DNA of 64,000 bases, from positions 124,001 to 188,000 of the forward strand of contig NZ_JADKPO010000002.1 in the NCBI RefSeq assembly GCF_015352445.1. Reading direction: 5' to 3'. The stretch is from Nocardioides agariphilus. Its GTDB lineage: Bacteria > Actinomycetota > Actinomycetes > Propionibacteriales > Nocardioidaceae. Below, piece by piece: positions 34,275 through 44,676 of this stretch (positions are counted from its first letter, which is position 1; the number at the start of each line of letters is the position of its first letter). The position numbers and the translations under genes were made by a program. The notes beneath the pieces were generated by a model, which had not been told where the DNA came from, searched no databases, and was given only the letters and a program-made list of their open reading frames with translations.

Positions 34275-34349
34275 ATGGACAAGCTCGACCTGCAGGCCAA
34301 GGCCCGCGAACTGGTCACCCAGGCAGCACAGACCGGAAGTAGGTGCTGA
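34275..34349 (+). CDS. Possible 24-residue peptide
   Basis: ATG 34,275 has GAAAGAGGG seven bases upstream and encodes MDKLDLQAKARELVTQAAQT plus four residues, an amphipathic helix, before TGA. It may be a real small protein or the broken start of a longer helical stress-type protein. It lies 31 bp after the DUF998 gene and 24 bp before the DUF488 gene. Confidence 0.3.
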   Translation: MDKLDLQAKARELVTQAAQTGSRC

Positions 34350-34373
34350 GCCAGCGGTGACAGACTGCCCAGC

Positions 34374-34727
34374 ATGAGCGTGCACCGTGTCCGGACTGCG
34401 CGGGTCTACGACGCACCTGGGGCCGACGACGGCACACGGGTCCTGGTTGATCGGCTGTGGCCACGGGGCCTCAGCAAGGACAAGGCTCGTGTGGATCTGT
34501 GGCTCAAGGACGTCGCGCCCTCGACGGGGCTGCGCGAGTGGTACGGACACGACCCGGCGAAGCACGAGGAGTTCGTACGCCGCTACCGCGCCGAGCTCGC
34601 CCAGGACGACCACGCCGAGGCGCTGGCGAAGCTCCGCACCTTGCTCGAAGAGCATCCGGTGACGCTGTTGACGGCGACCAAGGATCTGTCGCTGAGCCAG
34701 GCGACGGTCCTGGCCGATGAGGTCTGA
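34374..34727 (+). CDS. DUF488-family protein
   Basis: 117 residues, family-typical. Signature blocks are RVLVDRLWPRGLSKDKARVDLWLKD, APSTGLREWYGHDP and TLLTATKDLSLSQATVLADEV. Its function is not established. The gene stands alone, with only the small possible peptide upstream. Confidence 0.88.
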   Translation: MSVHRVRTARVYDAPGADDGTRVLVDRLWPRGLSKDKARVDLWLKDVAPSTGLREWYGHDPAKHEEFVRRYRAELAQDDHAEALAKLRTLLEEHPVTLLTATKDLSLSQATVLADEV

Positions 34728-34754
34728 GCTCATTCGGACAGACGGCCTGGTCCG

Positions 34755-35438
34755 TCAGGCTGAGGTCGACTCGAGGTCGCGATCGGCTCGTGTCGACGCT
34801 CCGTCGATCGTGGGGACCAGCAGAGACCGTGCTGCGGGAAGGAATGCAGCCAGCGCCGCCACCGTGCCCAGGACTCCCATCACGACTCCGCCCGAACTGC
34901 CCGCAACCGCGAAGACAACCGCCGCGATCGGCGCCCACACCGGCACCCGGCGAGCGCGGCGCAGGCCGACGAGAAGCGTGATCGTGCCGATCGTGATGCC
35001 GACGATGAACGCGATGATCAGCGCGACGAGCATGGGGTAGGACTCCGAGGCGTCGTCAAGAGCCTTGATCGTCGTGGCGTCGGTGTCCGCCCGGCCGTAA
35101 AGCGCGAACGGGGCGTAATACGCCACCGCGTGCCCGGCCGACGCCACGAGGCCCAGCACGGCCAGGGCCCCGCCTACGGCGACGACACGTGACCCTCGTC
35201 CGCGCGTCGTCGCCACCAGGGCACAGATGCCCGGGATGAAGAGCACGGGTGCCAGCGCGCTCAGGACGCCGGCCGCGAGCCAGACGCCAGGGTGGTCGTG
35301 GACCGCCGAGGCGATCGCCGTCGGCGAGGAGCCGGTCGAGGAGTCGACCGTACGACGCAGGAGGTCGCCCAGCGAGAGCAACAGCGCTCCGACCAGAAGG
35401 GCTGCCGCCGAGATGCGAAGGAGAGTGGAGTTCGTCAT
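34755..35438 (-). CDS. Hypothetical six-helix membrane protein
   Basis: 227 residues with about six transmembrane helices: ISAAALLVGALLLSLGDLLR, WLAAGVLSALAPVLFIPGICALV, VVAVGGALAVLGLVASAGHAV, MLVALIIAFIVGITIGTITLL, VWAPIAAVVFAVAGSSGGVVM and one more at VLGTVAALAAFLPAAR. No family motif is recognised. It is divergent from the downstream two-component operon and might be its target, which is only a positional guess. Confidence 0.7.
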   Translation of the reverse strand: MTNSTLLRISAAALLVGALLLSLGDLLRRTVDSSTGSSPTAIASAVHDHPGVWLAAGVLSALAPVLFIPGICALVATTRGRGSRVVAVGGALAVLGLVASAGHAVAYYAPFALYGRADTDATTIKALDDASESYPMLVALIIAFIVGITIGTITLLVGLRRARRVPVWAPIAAVVFAVAGSSGGVVMGVLGTVAALAAFLPAARSLLVPTIDGASTRADRDLESTSA

Positions 35439-35556
35439 GGCACCACGCTGGCGCGAACCGCGCGCTCGCCGCCTCCCTCCGCATCACGAATGCACTCCAC
35501 CGCGCGGCTGATTCATCTCCTCCTCCATGCCGATCCCCGGGATCGTCGCCCCGACC

Positions 35557-35562
35557 TATCCT
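35557..35562 (+). promoter_or_regulatory. -10 element for a leaderless histidine kinase gene
   Basis: TATCCT stands exactly 6 nt before the in-frame GTG at 35,569. The earlier ATG at 35,527 has no ribosome-binding site, only a pyrimidine tract. This decides the start of the kinase gene. Confidence 0.5.
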
Positions 35563-35568
35563 CGACCG

Positions 35569-36747
35569 GTGGTATCCACCGCGCGCTCCCGAGCTGTTCT
35601 CGGCGTTCCCCTCCGCGACGTCGTCCTGGCGGGCGTCGTGGTGGCTCTCTCAGTCGGGGGCCTGACCAGCGGAGACGTAGACGAGACGCCACTGGCGCTG
35701 ACGGTGCCAGTGGCAGTCGTGATCGGCCTGAGCCTCCTCGGGCGCAACCGCGTCCCCCTCGTCGCCGCAGTGGTCGCCACCGCGGCCAACGTCGTCCAGG
35801 GGGTCTGGGGCAACCAGTCGCCGGGGACGCTCATGGCGCTGGTGGTCGTGCTCCTGCTCGCGTACTCGCTGGGCGCCGAGTACGACGAGAGTGTCGCTTC
35901 GCTCGGGCTGGGTTTCATGCTCGCCGGGATGTTCCTCACCGAATGGCTGGACGGCGGTTCGGACTACCCGTTCATCGCGGTCGAGCTGGGCGGGGCCTGG
36001 TTGCTGGGGCGAGCCTCCAGGTCGTGGCGGGCGCGGGCCACGTATGCCGAGCAGCACCAACGAGACCTCGCCCACGTGGCCGTCGCCGACGAGCGCGCGC
36101 GGATCGCCCGCGAGCTGCACGACGTCGTCGCCCACAGCCTGAGCGTCATCGCGGTCCAGGCCGACGCCGCCGAGGCGGCTCTCGCCCGGGACCCGTCGCG
36201 GGCCGGCGAGCCGCTGCGCGCGATCCGTGGGAGCGCCCGTGAGGCTCTGGTCGACATGCGTCAGCTGCTGCACGTACTGCGGAGCGACGACCTCGCCGAC
36301 TGGGATGACGATCCGAGCCCAGATCGCTCCTCGCGGGCGCCGGCCCGCGGACTGGCGGACCTGCCGTCGCTCGTCAACGGTCTGCGTGAGGCCGGGCTTC
36401 CGCTCGAGGCCGACATGCGGGTCGACGCCGCATCGATGCCGGCCGGCATCGAGCTGGCCGTGTACCGGATCGTGCAGGAGGCGCTCACCAACGTGCTCAA
36501 GCACGCCGGTGCCGTGCCGACGAGGCTCACCGTCGAAGGTAGGCCGGACGACGTGCGCGTCGTCGTGCGCAACGATCGCAGCCGACAGGCTCGACCAGGG
36601 GTCGACACGGACAGGCGCTCGGGGCACGGGCTGATCGGCGTACGTGAGCGAGCGCTGGCAGCGGGCGGCACCCTGCACTCGGGTCACACCGAGGACGGTG
36701 GGTTCGAGCTCGTCGCGACGATCCCGATCGATGGAGAGCGCGGATGA
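35569..36747 (+). CDS. Sensor histidine kinase (HisKA_3 type)
   Basis: 392 residues from GTG 35,569 (406 if ATG 35,527 is used). Membrane segments fill the first 150 residues. The phosphotransfer helix has DERARIARELHDVVAHSLSV with the histidine at residue 184 from this start. The ATPase part has VYRIVQEALTNVLKHAG and RSGHGLIGVRERALAAGG. It overlaps the regulator gene by 4 bp (ATGA). It is a close functional parallel of the system at 31.6-33.4 kb. Confidence 0.9.
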   Translation: MVSTARSRAVLGVPLRDVVLAGVVVALSVGGLTSGDVDETPLALTVPVAVVIGLSLLGRNRVPLVAAVVATAANVVQGVWGNQSPGTLMALVVVLLLAYSLGAEYDESVASLGLGFMLAGMFLTEWLDGGSDYPFIAVELGGAWLLGRASRSWRARATYAEQHQRDLAHVAVADERARIARELHDVVAHSLSVIAVQADAAEAALARDPSRAGEPLRAIRGSAREALVDMRQLLHVLRSDDLADWDDDPSPDRSSRAPARGLADLPSLVNGLREAGLPLEADMRVDAASMPAGIELAVYRIVQEALTNVLKHAGAVPTRLTVEGRPDDVRVVVRNDRSRQARPGVDTDRRSGHGLIGVRERALAAGGTLHSGHTEDGGFELVATIPIDGERG

Positions 36748-37400
36748 CCCGGGTCCTGCTGTGTGACGACCAAGAGCTTGTCCGCGCTGGGTTCCGGCTG
36801 ATCCTCGACCTCGAGGACGACCTCGAGGTGGTCGGCGAGGCCGAGGACGGCAGGGAGTGCCTGCGCATGGTGGCCTCAGTCAGTCCGGACGTGGTGCTGA
36901 TGGATATTCGTATGCCACGCATGGATGGCGTCGAGGCGACGCGTCAACTGGTGCAGGCCGGATCGCCATCGCGGGTCCTCGTGCTCACCACCTTCGACCT
37001 CGACGAGTACGTCTACGACGCCATGCGCGCGGGAGCCAGCGGATTTCTGCTCAAGGATGTCCCCCGCGAGCAGCTCGTCTCCGCCGTGCGCATGGTGGTC
37101 CGCGGCGACGCCGTGGTCTCCCCGAAAGTGACCCGCCGTCTGATCGAGCACTACGTCGGGGCACCGCCGCCGACCACCGGCGTACCCGACGTGCTGGCCG
37201 ACCTCAGCGAGCGGGAGTTCGAGGTGTTCGGCCTGCTCGCGAGCGGCCGGTCGAACGCCGAGATCGCGGGAACGTTGGTGCTCGGCGAAGCCACCGTGAA
37301 GACTCACGTCGGCAATATCCTGTCCAAGTTGGGCTTGAGGGACCGGATCCAGGCGGTCGTGCTCGCCTACGAGTCCGGCTTCCTCCGGCCAGGCCGCTGA
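36744..37400 (+). CDS. NarL-type response regulator
   Basis: 218 residues. The receiver has VLLCDDQELVRAGF and phospho-acceptor D54 in VVLMDIRMP, with LTTFDLDEYVYDAMRAGASGFLLKDV as switch region. The HTH is LSEREFEVFGLLASGRSNAE followed by ATVKTHVGNILSKLGLRDR. It is partnered with the coupled kinase. The receiver resembles the regulator at 31.6 kb (e.g. EYVY-x-x-M-x-A-G-A-x-G-F-L-L-K-D-V), so the two systems may have arisen by duplication. Confidence 0.93.
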   Translation: MTRVLLCDDQELVRAGFRLILDLEDDLEVVGEAEDGRECLRMVASVSPDVVLMDIRMPRMDGVEATRQLVQAGSPSRVLVLTTFDLDEYVYDAMRAGASGFLLKDVPREQLVSAVRMVVRGDAVVSPKVTRRLIEHYVGAPPPTTGVPDVLADLSEREFEVFGLLASGRSNAEIAGTLVLGEATVKTHVGNILSKLGLRDRIQAVVLAYESGFLRPGR

Positions 37401-37559
37401 CCCTGCCCACCGGCGCATCGCGACGTTCAGCTCCAGCGGATCGGGCTGTCCGGTCAAGACGGGGGAGCGACGCGATGCGAAGGTCGATCCGCGGGCCGAC
37501 CTCCACGGGCAGCGGACGTGCCCGCTGCGACCGTTCGCCCCTGTCACGACGCACCTCCA

Positions 37560-38495
37560 TCAGGAGTTCGCGAGCGACTTCCAGTCCTCGATGCGCTCGG
37601 CGATCAGTGCCGCTCGTGTCTGGTTGTCGCGTCCGTCCACGACGGCGAGGTCGTCGGAGTCGGCGCGTAGGTAGACGCCTGATGTCCGGGCGTTGAGCGT
37701 GGGATCGGCGTCCGACCGCGTGGTCCAGTAACCGGCTGCGCGGTCCTCGGTCTCGAGCTTGATCTGGCCGGTGCCGTAGATCGCGGGTGCGTTCGGATGG
37801 CGCGGACGCTCACCGCTCCAGGCGTAGAAGATGCTCGCGGGGTCCTTCGTCTCCTTGGCCGCCTCGCTCCAGTAGCGGGCGGACAGGGTGCCGTCCTCCT
37901 GCCAGGCGCGGCCGTTCACCTCCAGCATGCGGTCGCGATCGCGTGAGACGCGCAGCAGACTCACCGCGGAAGGCTCCACCGTGCTTCGCTCGGTCATCGA
38001 GAACTGCCACCACAGCCCCTCGATCCGGGACAGGGACCCGATGTCCTCGATCGCCTTGCGCAACTTCTGGTTGACGGCCCTCACCTCGGTGACCTTGTTC
38101 GCGTCGCCGTACCGGACGCAGGTCAGGCCCAGCAGATCAGTAGGCAGCTTCGCGCCGTTGGCGTGCAGGATGAATGTTCGCTCCATGCCGAGGACCCCTC
38201 CGAAGAGCCCGGCCTCGAAGACGACGTTGTCACGCGGTGAGGCCTGGCCGGCGGCGACTGCATCGGCGTCGGAGGGGGGCGGCTCGGCGCTTGTCCAGTC
38301 GTCCTGGGCGAAGACGAACGCCGCGAAGTCGACCTCGCGAGTCAGCTCGACCAGTCGCCCGAGAGTGGTTGACCCGGGATTGAAGGTCGCCGTCCACGGC
38401 TCGACGTCCGCGACGTCCGCCAGCCCGCGGGTCAGTGCCTGAAGCAGCGTGGCCTGCCGGCCCGACGAGCCGAGGAAGATACGGGGCTTGGCCAT
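37560..38495 (-). CDS. TIR-like (Cap12/PCTIR type) protein with beta-rich C-terminal domain
   Basis: 311 residues. Residues 1-125 form a TIR-like domain: PRIFLGSSGRQATLLQALTR at the start and SPRDNVVFEAGLFGGVLGM, where E94 fits the catalytic Glu of NAD-cleaving TIR proteins of the CBASS/Pycsar effector type. Residues 150-311 are a separate, mostly beta domain (LLRVSRDRDRMLEVNGRAW, YWSEAAKE, IFYAWSGERPRHPNAP, IYGTGQIKLE, TSGVYLRADSDDL) ending in a helix RAALIAERIEDWKSL. No nucleotide cyclase is adjacent. I infer a self-contained NAD-degrading defence effector whose second domain senses the trigger. Confidence 0.65.
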   Translation of the reverse strand: MAKPRIFLGSSGRQATLLQALTRGLADVADVEPWTATFNPGSTTLGRLVELTREVDFAAFVFAQDDWTSAEPPPSDADAVAAGQASPRDNVVFEAGLFGGVLGMERTFILHANGAKLPTDLLGLTCVRYGDANKVTEVRAVNQKLRKAIEDIGSLSRIEGLWWQFSMTERSTVEPSAVSLLRVSRDRDRMLEVNGRAWQEDGTLSARYWSEAAKETKDPASIFYAWSGERPRHPNAPAIYGTGQIKLETEDRAAGYWTTRSDADPTLNARTSGVYLRADSDDLAVVDGRDNQTRAALIAERIEDWKSLANS

Positions 38496-38893
38496 CGCTC
38501 CTCCCCGCTATAGGTCCATCGTCCGTCTGCGGGTCGCAGCGTACCGAAGCCAGATCCGGCAGGCGGGTGAGGTGAGTCCACGGGCGGTGTACGGCGGGCC
38601 CGACGTCAGCATGGCGTCCTGAGCGCACCCGTCGTCGTCGTCGGAGGGGGCTCGCCGCCGGCACGTTGGTCACCGAGCTTCGGGAGACTTTCCCCGCGAA
38701 GAGTCGGGAATGATCCACTCGGACCTACGAGACGACCACGACGGCGGGTCAGGGTCGTGAGACCCGTTCTTGTGATGCTGGCGGACCTCGGCTCGGGCCT
38801 CCTGACGCCTCTGACGGGACCTAGTCCTCTGCAGACGCCGCCCCTGGCGCGCGAGGCTGGGAGCACAGGCGACGGAAGGATCAGTGGTCAACC
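38496..38893. other. Divergent gene-free interval
   Basis: No gene is supported in these 398 bases between the TIR-like gene (minus) and the acyl-CoA ligase gene (plus). It must carry both promoters; no hexamer pair is convincing. GAAGGA at 38,875-38,880 is the nearest purine run before the ligase ATG. Confidence 0.45.
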
Positions 38894-40747
<1,854 letters not shown>

Positions 40748-40767
40748 GTCCCGGACGGCGCGCGGCC

Positions 40768-41652
40768 TCAGGTGGGCAGCGGAAGCGCCCGGGAGACGGT
40801 GATGCTGGTCCGGGCGGTGACGTAGCCGAGGTGTTCGTTGAGGCCGCGCATCGGTGCGTTGCCGACCTGGGTCCAGGTAGTCACTTCCTCCAGTCCGTGC
40901 TCGGCGGCCCAGTGCAGCGTGTGGCGCTTGAGGTACGACGCGATGCCGTGTCCCCGCCAGGTGCGGCTGACTGCGGTGAGCGCGTTCTCCGCGCGTCCGG
41001 GCCTCTCGGCGTCGCGGTTGAGGCCTGCGCAGCCGATCACGTCGTCACCATGCAGGGCCAGGAACATCGGGTCGCCGTACCACGTCGTGTTCCATTGCTC
41101 GGCGCTGATGTCGAGCTCCGCGTAGAGGGCGAAGTCGGCGAGCACCTCCTTGCCGAACGTATCGAAGCAGGCAGCCCACAGGTGGGGACGCTGTCTGGCC
41201 TCGATCACCTCGACGCCGGGCGGCAGCCCGGTGGGAGCCGGTTCGTCGCCCACGGCGCGCACCTGCTCGATCTCGCGGTCGACCTCGACGAACCCGTGGC
41301 GCTCGGCGAAGGTCAAGGACCCCTCGTCGTCGACGCCCGCCACCACGGTGGACACCCCCAGCCCGGTGCAGTGCTCGGCAAGGAAGCTCAGGAGAGCCGA
41401 CCCCACTCCCTGCCGACGGTGCTCGGTCAGGACTCGTGGGGCGACGAACCCCGCGCCAGCGGTGTCGGACCGGTCCGCGAGGCCGGAGCCCACCACCTCG
41501 CCGTCCTTGACCGCGAGCACGAGCACGCGGTCCGCGGAGTCCTGTGCACGCATCTCCCCGACGGTGAGGCAGCGCTCACCGGGAACGACGGCGAGCCGGA
41601 CGGCCCGCCACGCTTCGTAGTCCTCGTCGGTCACGCAGACGGACAGCTCCAT
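40768..41652 (-). CDS. Tandem GNAT acetyltransferase
   Basis: 294 residues with two GNAT-like halves. The first has VLTEHRRQGVGSALLSFLAEH (the R-x-x-G-x-G/A acetyl-CoA loop). The second has AENALTAVSRTWRGHGIASYLKRHTLHWA and TWTQVGNAPMRGLNEHLGY. Such twin-GNAT proteins in actinobacteria include mycothiol synthase-like and antibiotic-acetylating types; this one cannot be assigned. TACATT ends six bases upstream of its ATG on the minus strand, so it is probably leaderless. Confidence 0.85.
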   Translation of the reverse strand: MELSVCVTDEDYEAWRAVRLAVVPGERCLTVGEMRAQDSADRVLVLAVKDGEVVGSGLADRSDTAGAGFVAPRVLTEHRRQGVGSALLSFLAEHCTGLGVSTVVAGVDDEGSLTFAERHGFVEVDREIEQVRAVGDEPAPTGLPPGVEVIEARQRPHLWAACFDTFGKEVLADFALYAELDISAEQWNTTWYGDPMFLALHGDDVIGCAGLNRDAERPGRAENALTAVSRTWRGHGIASYLKRHTLHWAAEHGLEEVTTWTQVGNAPMRGLNEHLGYVTARTSITVSRALPLPT

Positions 41653-41989
41653 CGGCGCAATGTAGTCGGAGCTGCGCGACGTGATCGAGCTGGAGCCGGC
41701 GCTCTCACGCGCGCCGCTGTGTGGACGGAAGTGCCTCGTTCCGCGAGCACCGGCTCCCTACTCCAGCGGAGCCGTTCCCCAGTCGACCTGATGCTCGACG
41801 CCGCACTGGTCGTTGACCCAGTGCTGACCGCTGCCGTCGGCCTGCGTGACCTGGAGACTCGTGCAGCCGAAGGTCGGGGAGTACTCGTCGTGGGGGAAGA
41901 GGATGGCCGCGCTTCACCCTCGTTCGGACGGTCCTGACCGCGGCCGCCTGCCTCTGGCGCCCAGGGGCACGCGCGCGGACACTGTGCTC
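41653..41989. other. Interval before the LuxR-family regulator
   Basis: The interval holds -10 element TACATT (41,664-41,659, minus) for the GNAT gene. A minus-strand frame of about 50 codons ending at TAG 41,758-41,760 has protein-like sequence ([17 protein letters not shown], then HWVNDQCGVEHQVDWG) but no start codon after the preceding stop. It may be the tail of a lost gene. The frame upstream of the regulator's ATG also stays open but is antisense to this. Confidence 0.35.
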
Positions 41990-44554
41990 ATGCGCTTGCT
42001 CGAGCGGGAGACGCAGCTCGGGGCGCTGCGCGACTACGCCACCGACGCCGCCCGCGGCGATGGGCGGCTGGTCCTGGTGGCCGGCGAGGCCGGGATCGGC
42101 AAGTCCAGCCTGGTGGAGGCCTTCGTGGGCGAGCTGCCCGAGGCCCGCGTCGCGTGGTGCGTCTGCGACGGCGCTTTCACGCCCTCGGCGCTCGGACCGC
42201 TGCGGGACGTGGCCGACCAGTGGGGTGGCGCCGTGCGCCGGGCGACCGAGGAGTCGGCTGACCGCGACCACCGGTTCGTTGCTCTGCTCGCCATGCTGCG
42301 GGAGCATCCCGGGCTCTCCGTGCTGGTGCTGGAGGACCTCCACTTCGCCGACGAGGCCACGCTGAACCTGGTGGGATACCTGGGTCGACGGCTGCGGGAA
42401 GTGCGCGCGATCGTCGTGGCGACGTACCGAGATGACGGACTCGCCGACAACCGCGCCCTGCGCGAGGCGCTCGGCGAGGTATCGACGCAGCGGGCGGTGC
42501 GCAGGATCGCGCTGCCGCCGCTGACGGTGGCAGCCGTCTCGGAGCTGAGCGCCGGTTCAGGACGTGAGGCCGGGGTCCTGCACGCCCTGACGGGCGGGAA
42601 CCCGTTCTTCGTCAGCGAGGTGCTCCACCACGGCACGGATGGCCTGCCGGCCTCGGCTCGCGACGCCGTGCTCGCCCGGGCGGGACGGCTCTCCGCCGAA
42701 GGCCGTGCGGTGCTGGACGCGGCTGCGCTGATCGGCGCCCGGGTCGACCAGGACCTGCTCGCGGCGGTCGTCCCGGACGTGTCCGGGGCCATGGACGAGC
42801 CGGTCGTCGCCGGGCTGCTGGTCGCTGACGGACCCGAGCTGCGGTTCCGTCACGAGATCGCCAGGATGGCGGTCGAGCAGGAGGTGGGACCGCACGGCGC
42901 CCTTCAGACCCATCGCCGGATCCTGCTCGAGCTGACCCGCGCCGGCGTGGACGACGACGCCCGGCTGGCCCACCACGCCGAGGGTGCCGGTGACGCGGCC
43001 GCGGTCGTCGAGCACGCCCGCCGGGCCGGGGACCGCTCGGCTGCGTTGTCCTCCCGCCGGGAGGCCGTCGCCCAGTACCGGCGCGCTCTGCGGTACGCCG
43101 ACGGCGCCCGGCCCCGTGCGGAGCTGCTCAGCGCGCTGGCACAAGAGCTCGTCGCGCTCGACCTGTGGGCCCCCGCCGCGGACGCACTCGAGGAGGCTGT
43201 CGAGCTGTGGCACCGGCTGGAGGAGCCTCGGCTCGAGGGCGATTCACGACGGCGGCTGGCCGCTGCGTACTGGCGCGCCTGCCGGGGCCCGGAGTCGATC
43301 GCCTCGATCCGGCAGGCCAGGCAGGTCCTGGAGCGGGTCGGCCCCTGCCACGAGCTGGCAGCCGTCCTGCTGTCCTACACCGGCATCGAGCTCGCCGAGG
43401 GCAACCCGGAAGCGGCGACCGCCCTCACGCACCGGGCTCTCGAGATGAGTGAGGCGCTCGGTCTCACCGACCTGGTCAGCCAGGCACTCAACAACCTCTC
43501 GTGCATCGCCTTCGAAGGCCAGCGCCAGGACTGGCAGACACCGCTCCAGCGTTCACTCGACGTCGCGCTCGCGAACCGACTCCCCGTGCAGGCCGCCTAC
43601 GCGTACACCAACCTCCAGGAGTTCACTTCCGGCACGATGCGCTATGCCGAGGCCGAGCGCTGGTACCGCGAGGGTGCGGCGTACTGCGAGGAGCACGACC
43701 TCGACACCTGGGGTCTCTGCCTCGCCGGTGGTCAGGCGCTCGTGCTCGCCCTGACGAGCCGCTGGGACGAGGTGGAGTCGATCAGCGCCGGTCCACTCGG
43801 CGGTGACCGCTCCTCCCCGATCAACCGCGTGACGTTCCTGGTGCCGCTCGGTTTGTCGCGGGCCCGCACCGGGGCAGGCGGTGCCTGGGAGCCGCTCGAG
43901 GAGGCCGCCGCCTCGACCGACGCGCTGGGCGAGGCGTACTGGGCCGCCTACGTCAGGGCCGCCCGCGCGGAGGTCGCGTGGCTGGCCGGCGAACGTGCCG
44001 TTGCCGAAGAGGAGCTCGCGGTGGCCGCTGCACACGCGGCCGACGCACCGGTCCAGAGGGCGACTGTCGCCCTCCAGCGCTTCCGGATCACGGGCGAGGC
44101 CGATCCCGACGCCGTCGACCTGCCGGCGCCCCACGCGGCGGAGCTCAAGGGCGACATCGGCGAGGCCGTTCGTCTGTGGGAGGACGTGGGTCGCCCGTAC
44201 GACGCCGCGATGGCGCTGCTCGGCTCGCGCGAGGTACAGGACCTGCGCGATGCGCTGCGTAGGTTCGAGGCGCTGGGCGCCGAGCCGGCCGCGGCGCTGG
44301 CTCGGCGCAAGCTGCGCGCGGCCGGCGTACGGGTCGGCTCTGCTGGTCCGCGGCCCACGACCCGGGAGCACCCTGACGGTCTGACGGCCCGCGAGCGGGA
44401 GGTGCTCACCTTGATCGCCGAGGGGCTCAGCGATCAGGCGATCGCGGACCGCCTGGTCATTTCGCCGCGGACCGTGCACCACCATGTGGCCGCTCTGCTC
44501 GCCAAGCTCGGCGTACCCAACCGCAAGGAGGCCGCCGCCCGCGCCACCGGGTGA
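41990..44554 (+). CDS. Large ATP-binding LuxR-family (LAL) regulator
   Basis: 854 residues from ATG 41,990, where the domain starts ([16 protein letters not shown]). A Walker A site lies at [18 protein letters not shown], Walker B-like at [16 protein letters not shown], and a long helical (TPR-like) middle follows. A C-terminal LuxR HTH is complete: [20 protein letters not shown], then [24 protein letters not shown] regulators activate sugar, sterol or antibiotic genes. The target is not evident; flanking genes face the other way. Confidence 0.9.
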   Translation: MRLLERETQLGALRDYATDAARGDGRLVLVAGEAGIGKSSLVEAFVGELPEARVAWCVCDGAFTPSALGPLRDVADQWGGAVRRATEESADRDHRFVALLAMLREHPGLSVLVLEDLHFADEATLNLVGYLGRRLREVRAIVVATYRDDGLADNRALREALGEVSTQRAVRRIALPPLTVAAVSELSAGSGREAGVLHALTGGNPFFVSEVLHHGTDGLPASARDAVLARAGRLSAEGRAVLDAAALIGARVDQDLLAAVVPDVSGAMDEPVVAGLLVADGPELRFRHEIARMAVEQEVGPHGALQTHRRILLELTRAGVDDDARLAHHAEGAGDAAAVVEHARRAGDRSAALSSRREAVAQYRRALRYADGARPRAELLSALAQELVALDLWAPAADALEEAVELWHRLEEPRLEGDSRRRLAAAYWRACRGPESIASIRQARQVLERVGPCHELAAVLLSYTGIELAEGNPEAATALTHRALEMSEALGLTDLVSQALNNLSCIAFEGQRQDWQTPLQRSLDVALANRLPVQAAYAYTNLQEFTSGTMRYAEAERWYREGAAYCEEHDLDTWGLCLAGGQALVLALTSRWDEVESISAGPLGGDRSSPINRVTFLVPLGLSRARTGAGGAWEPLEEAAASTDALGEAYWAAYVRAARAEVAWLAGERAVAEEELAVAAAHAADAPVQRATVALQRFRITGEADPDAVDLPAPHAAELKGDIGEAVRLWEDVGRPYDAAMALLGSREVQDLRDALRRFEALGAEPAAALARRKLRAAGVRVGSAGPRPTTREHPDGLTAREREVLTLIAEGLSDQAIADRLVISPRTVHHHVAALLAKLGVPNRKEAAARATG

Positions 44555-44676
44555 TGCGGGGTGGCGGCGGGGTAGCTTCCGGCCCACGATCCGGTTGTCT
44601 TTCGCGGATCTTTCGGCGACGTGGGAACCGTGGGCAGCAGACGATGGGCGCAGGCCCCGTCTGTGTCCTCCTCGCC

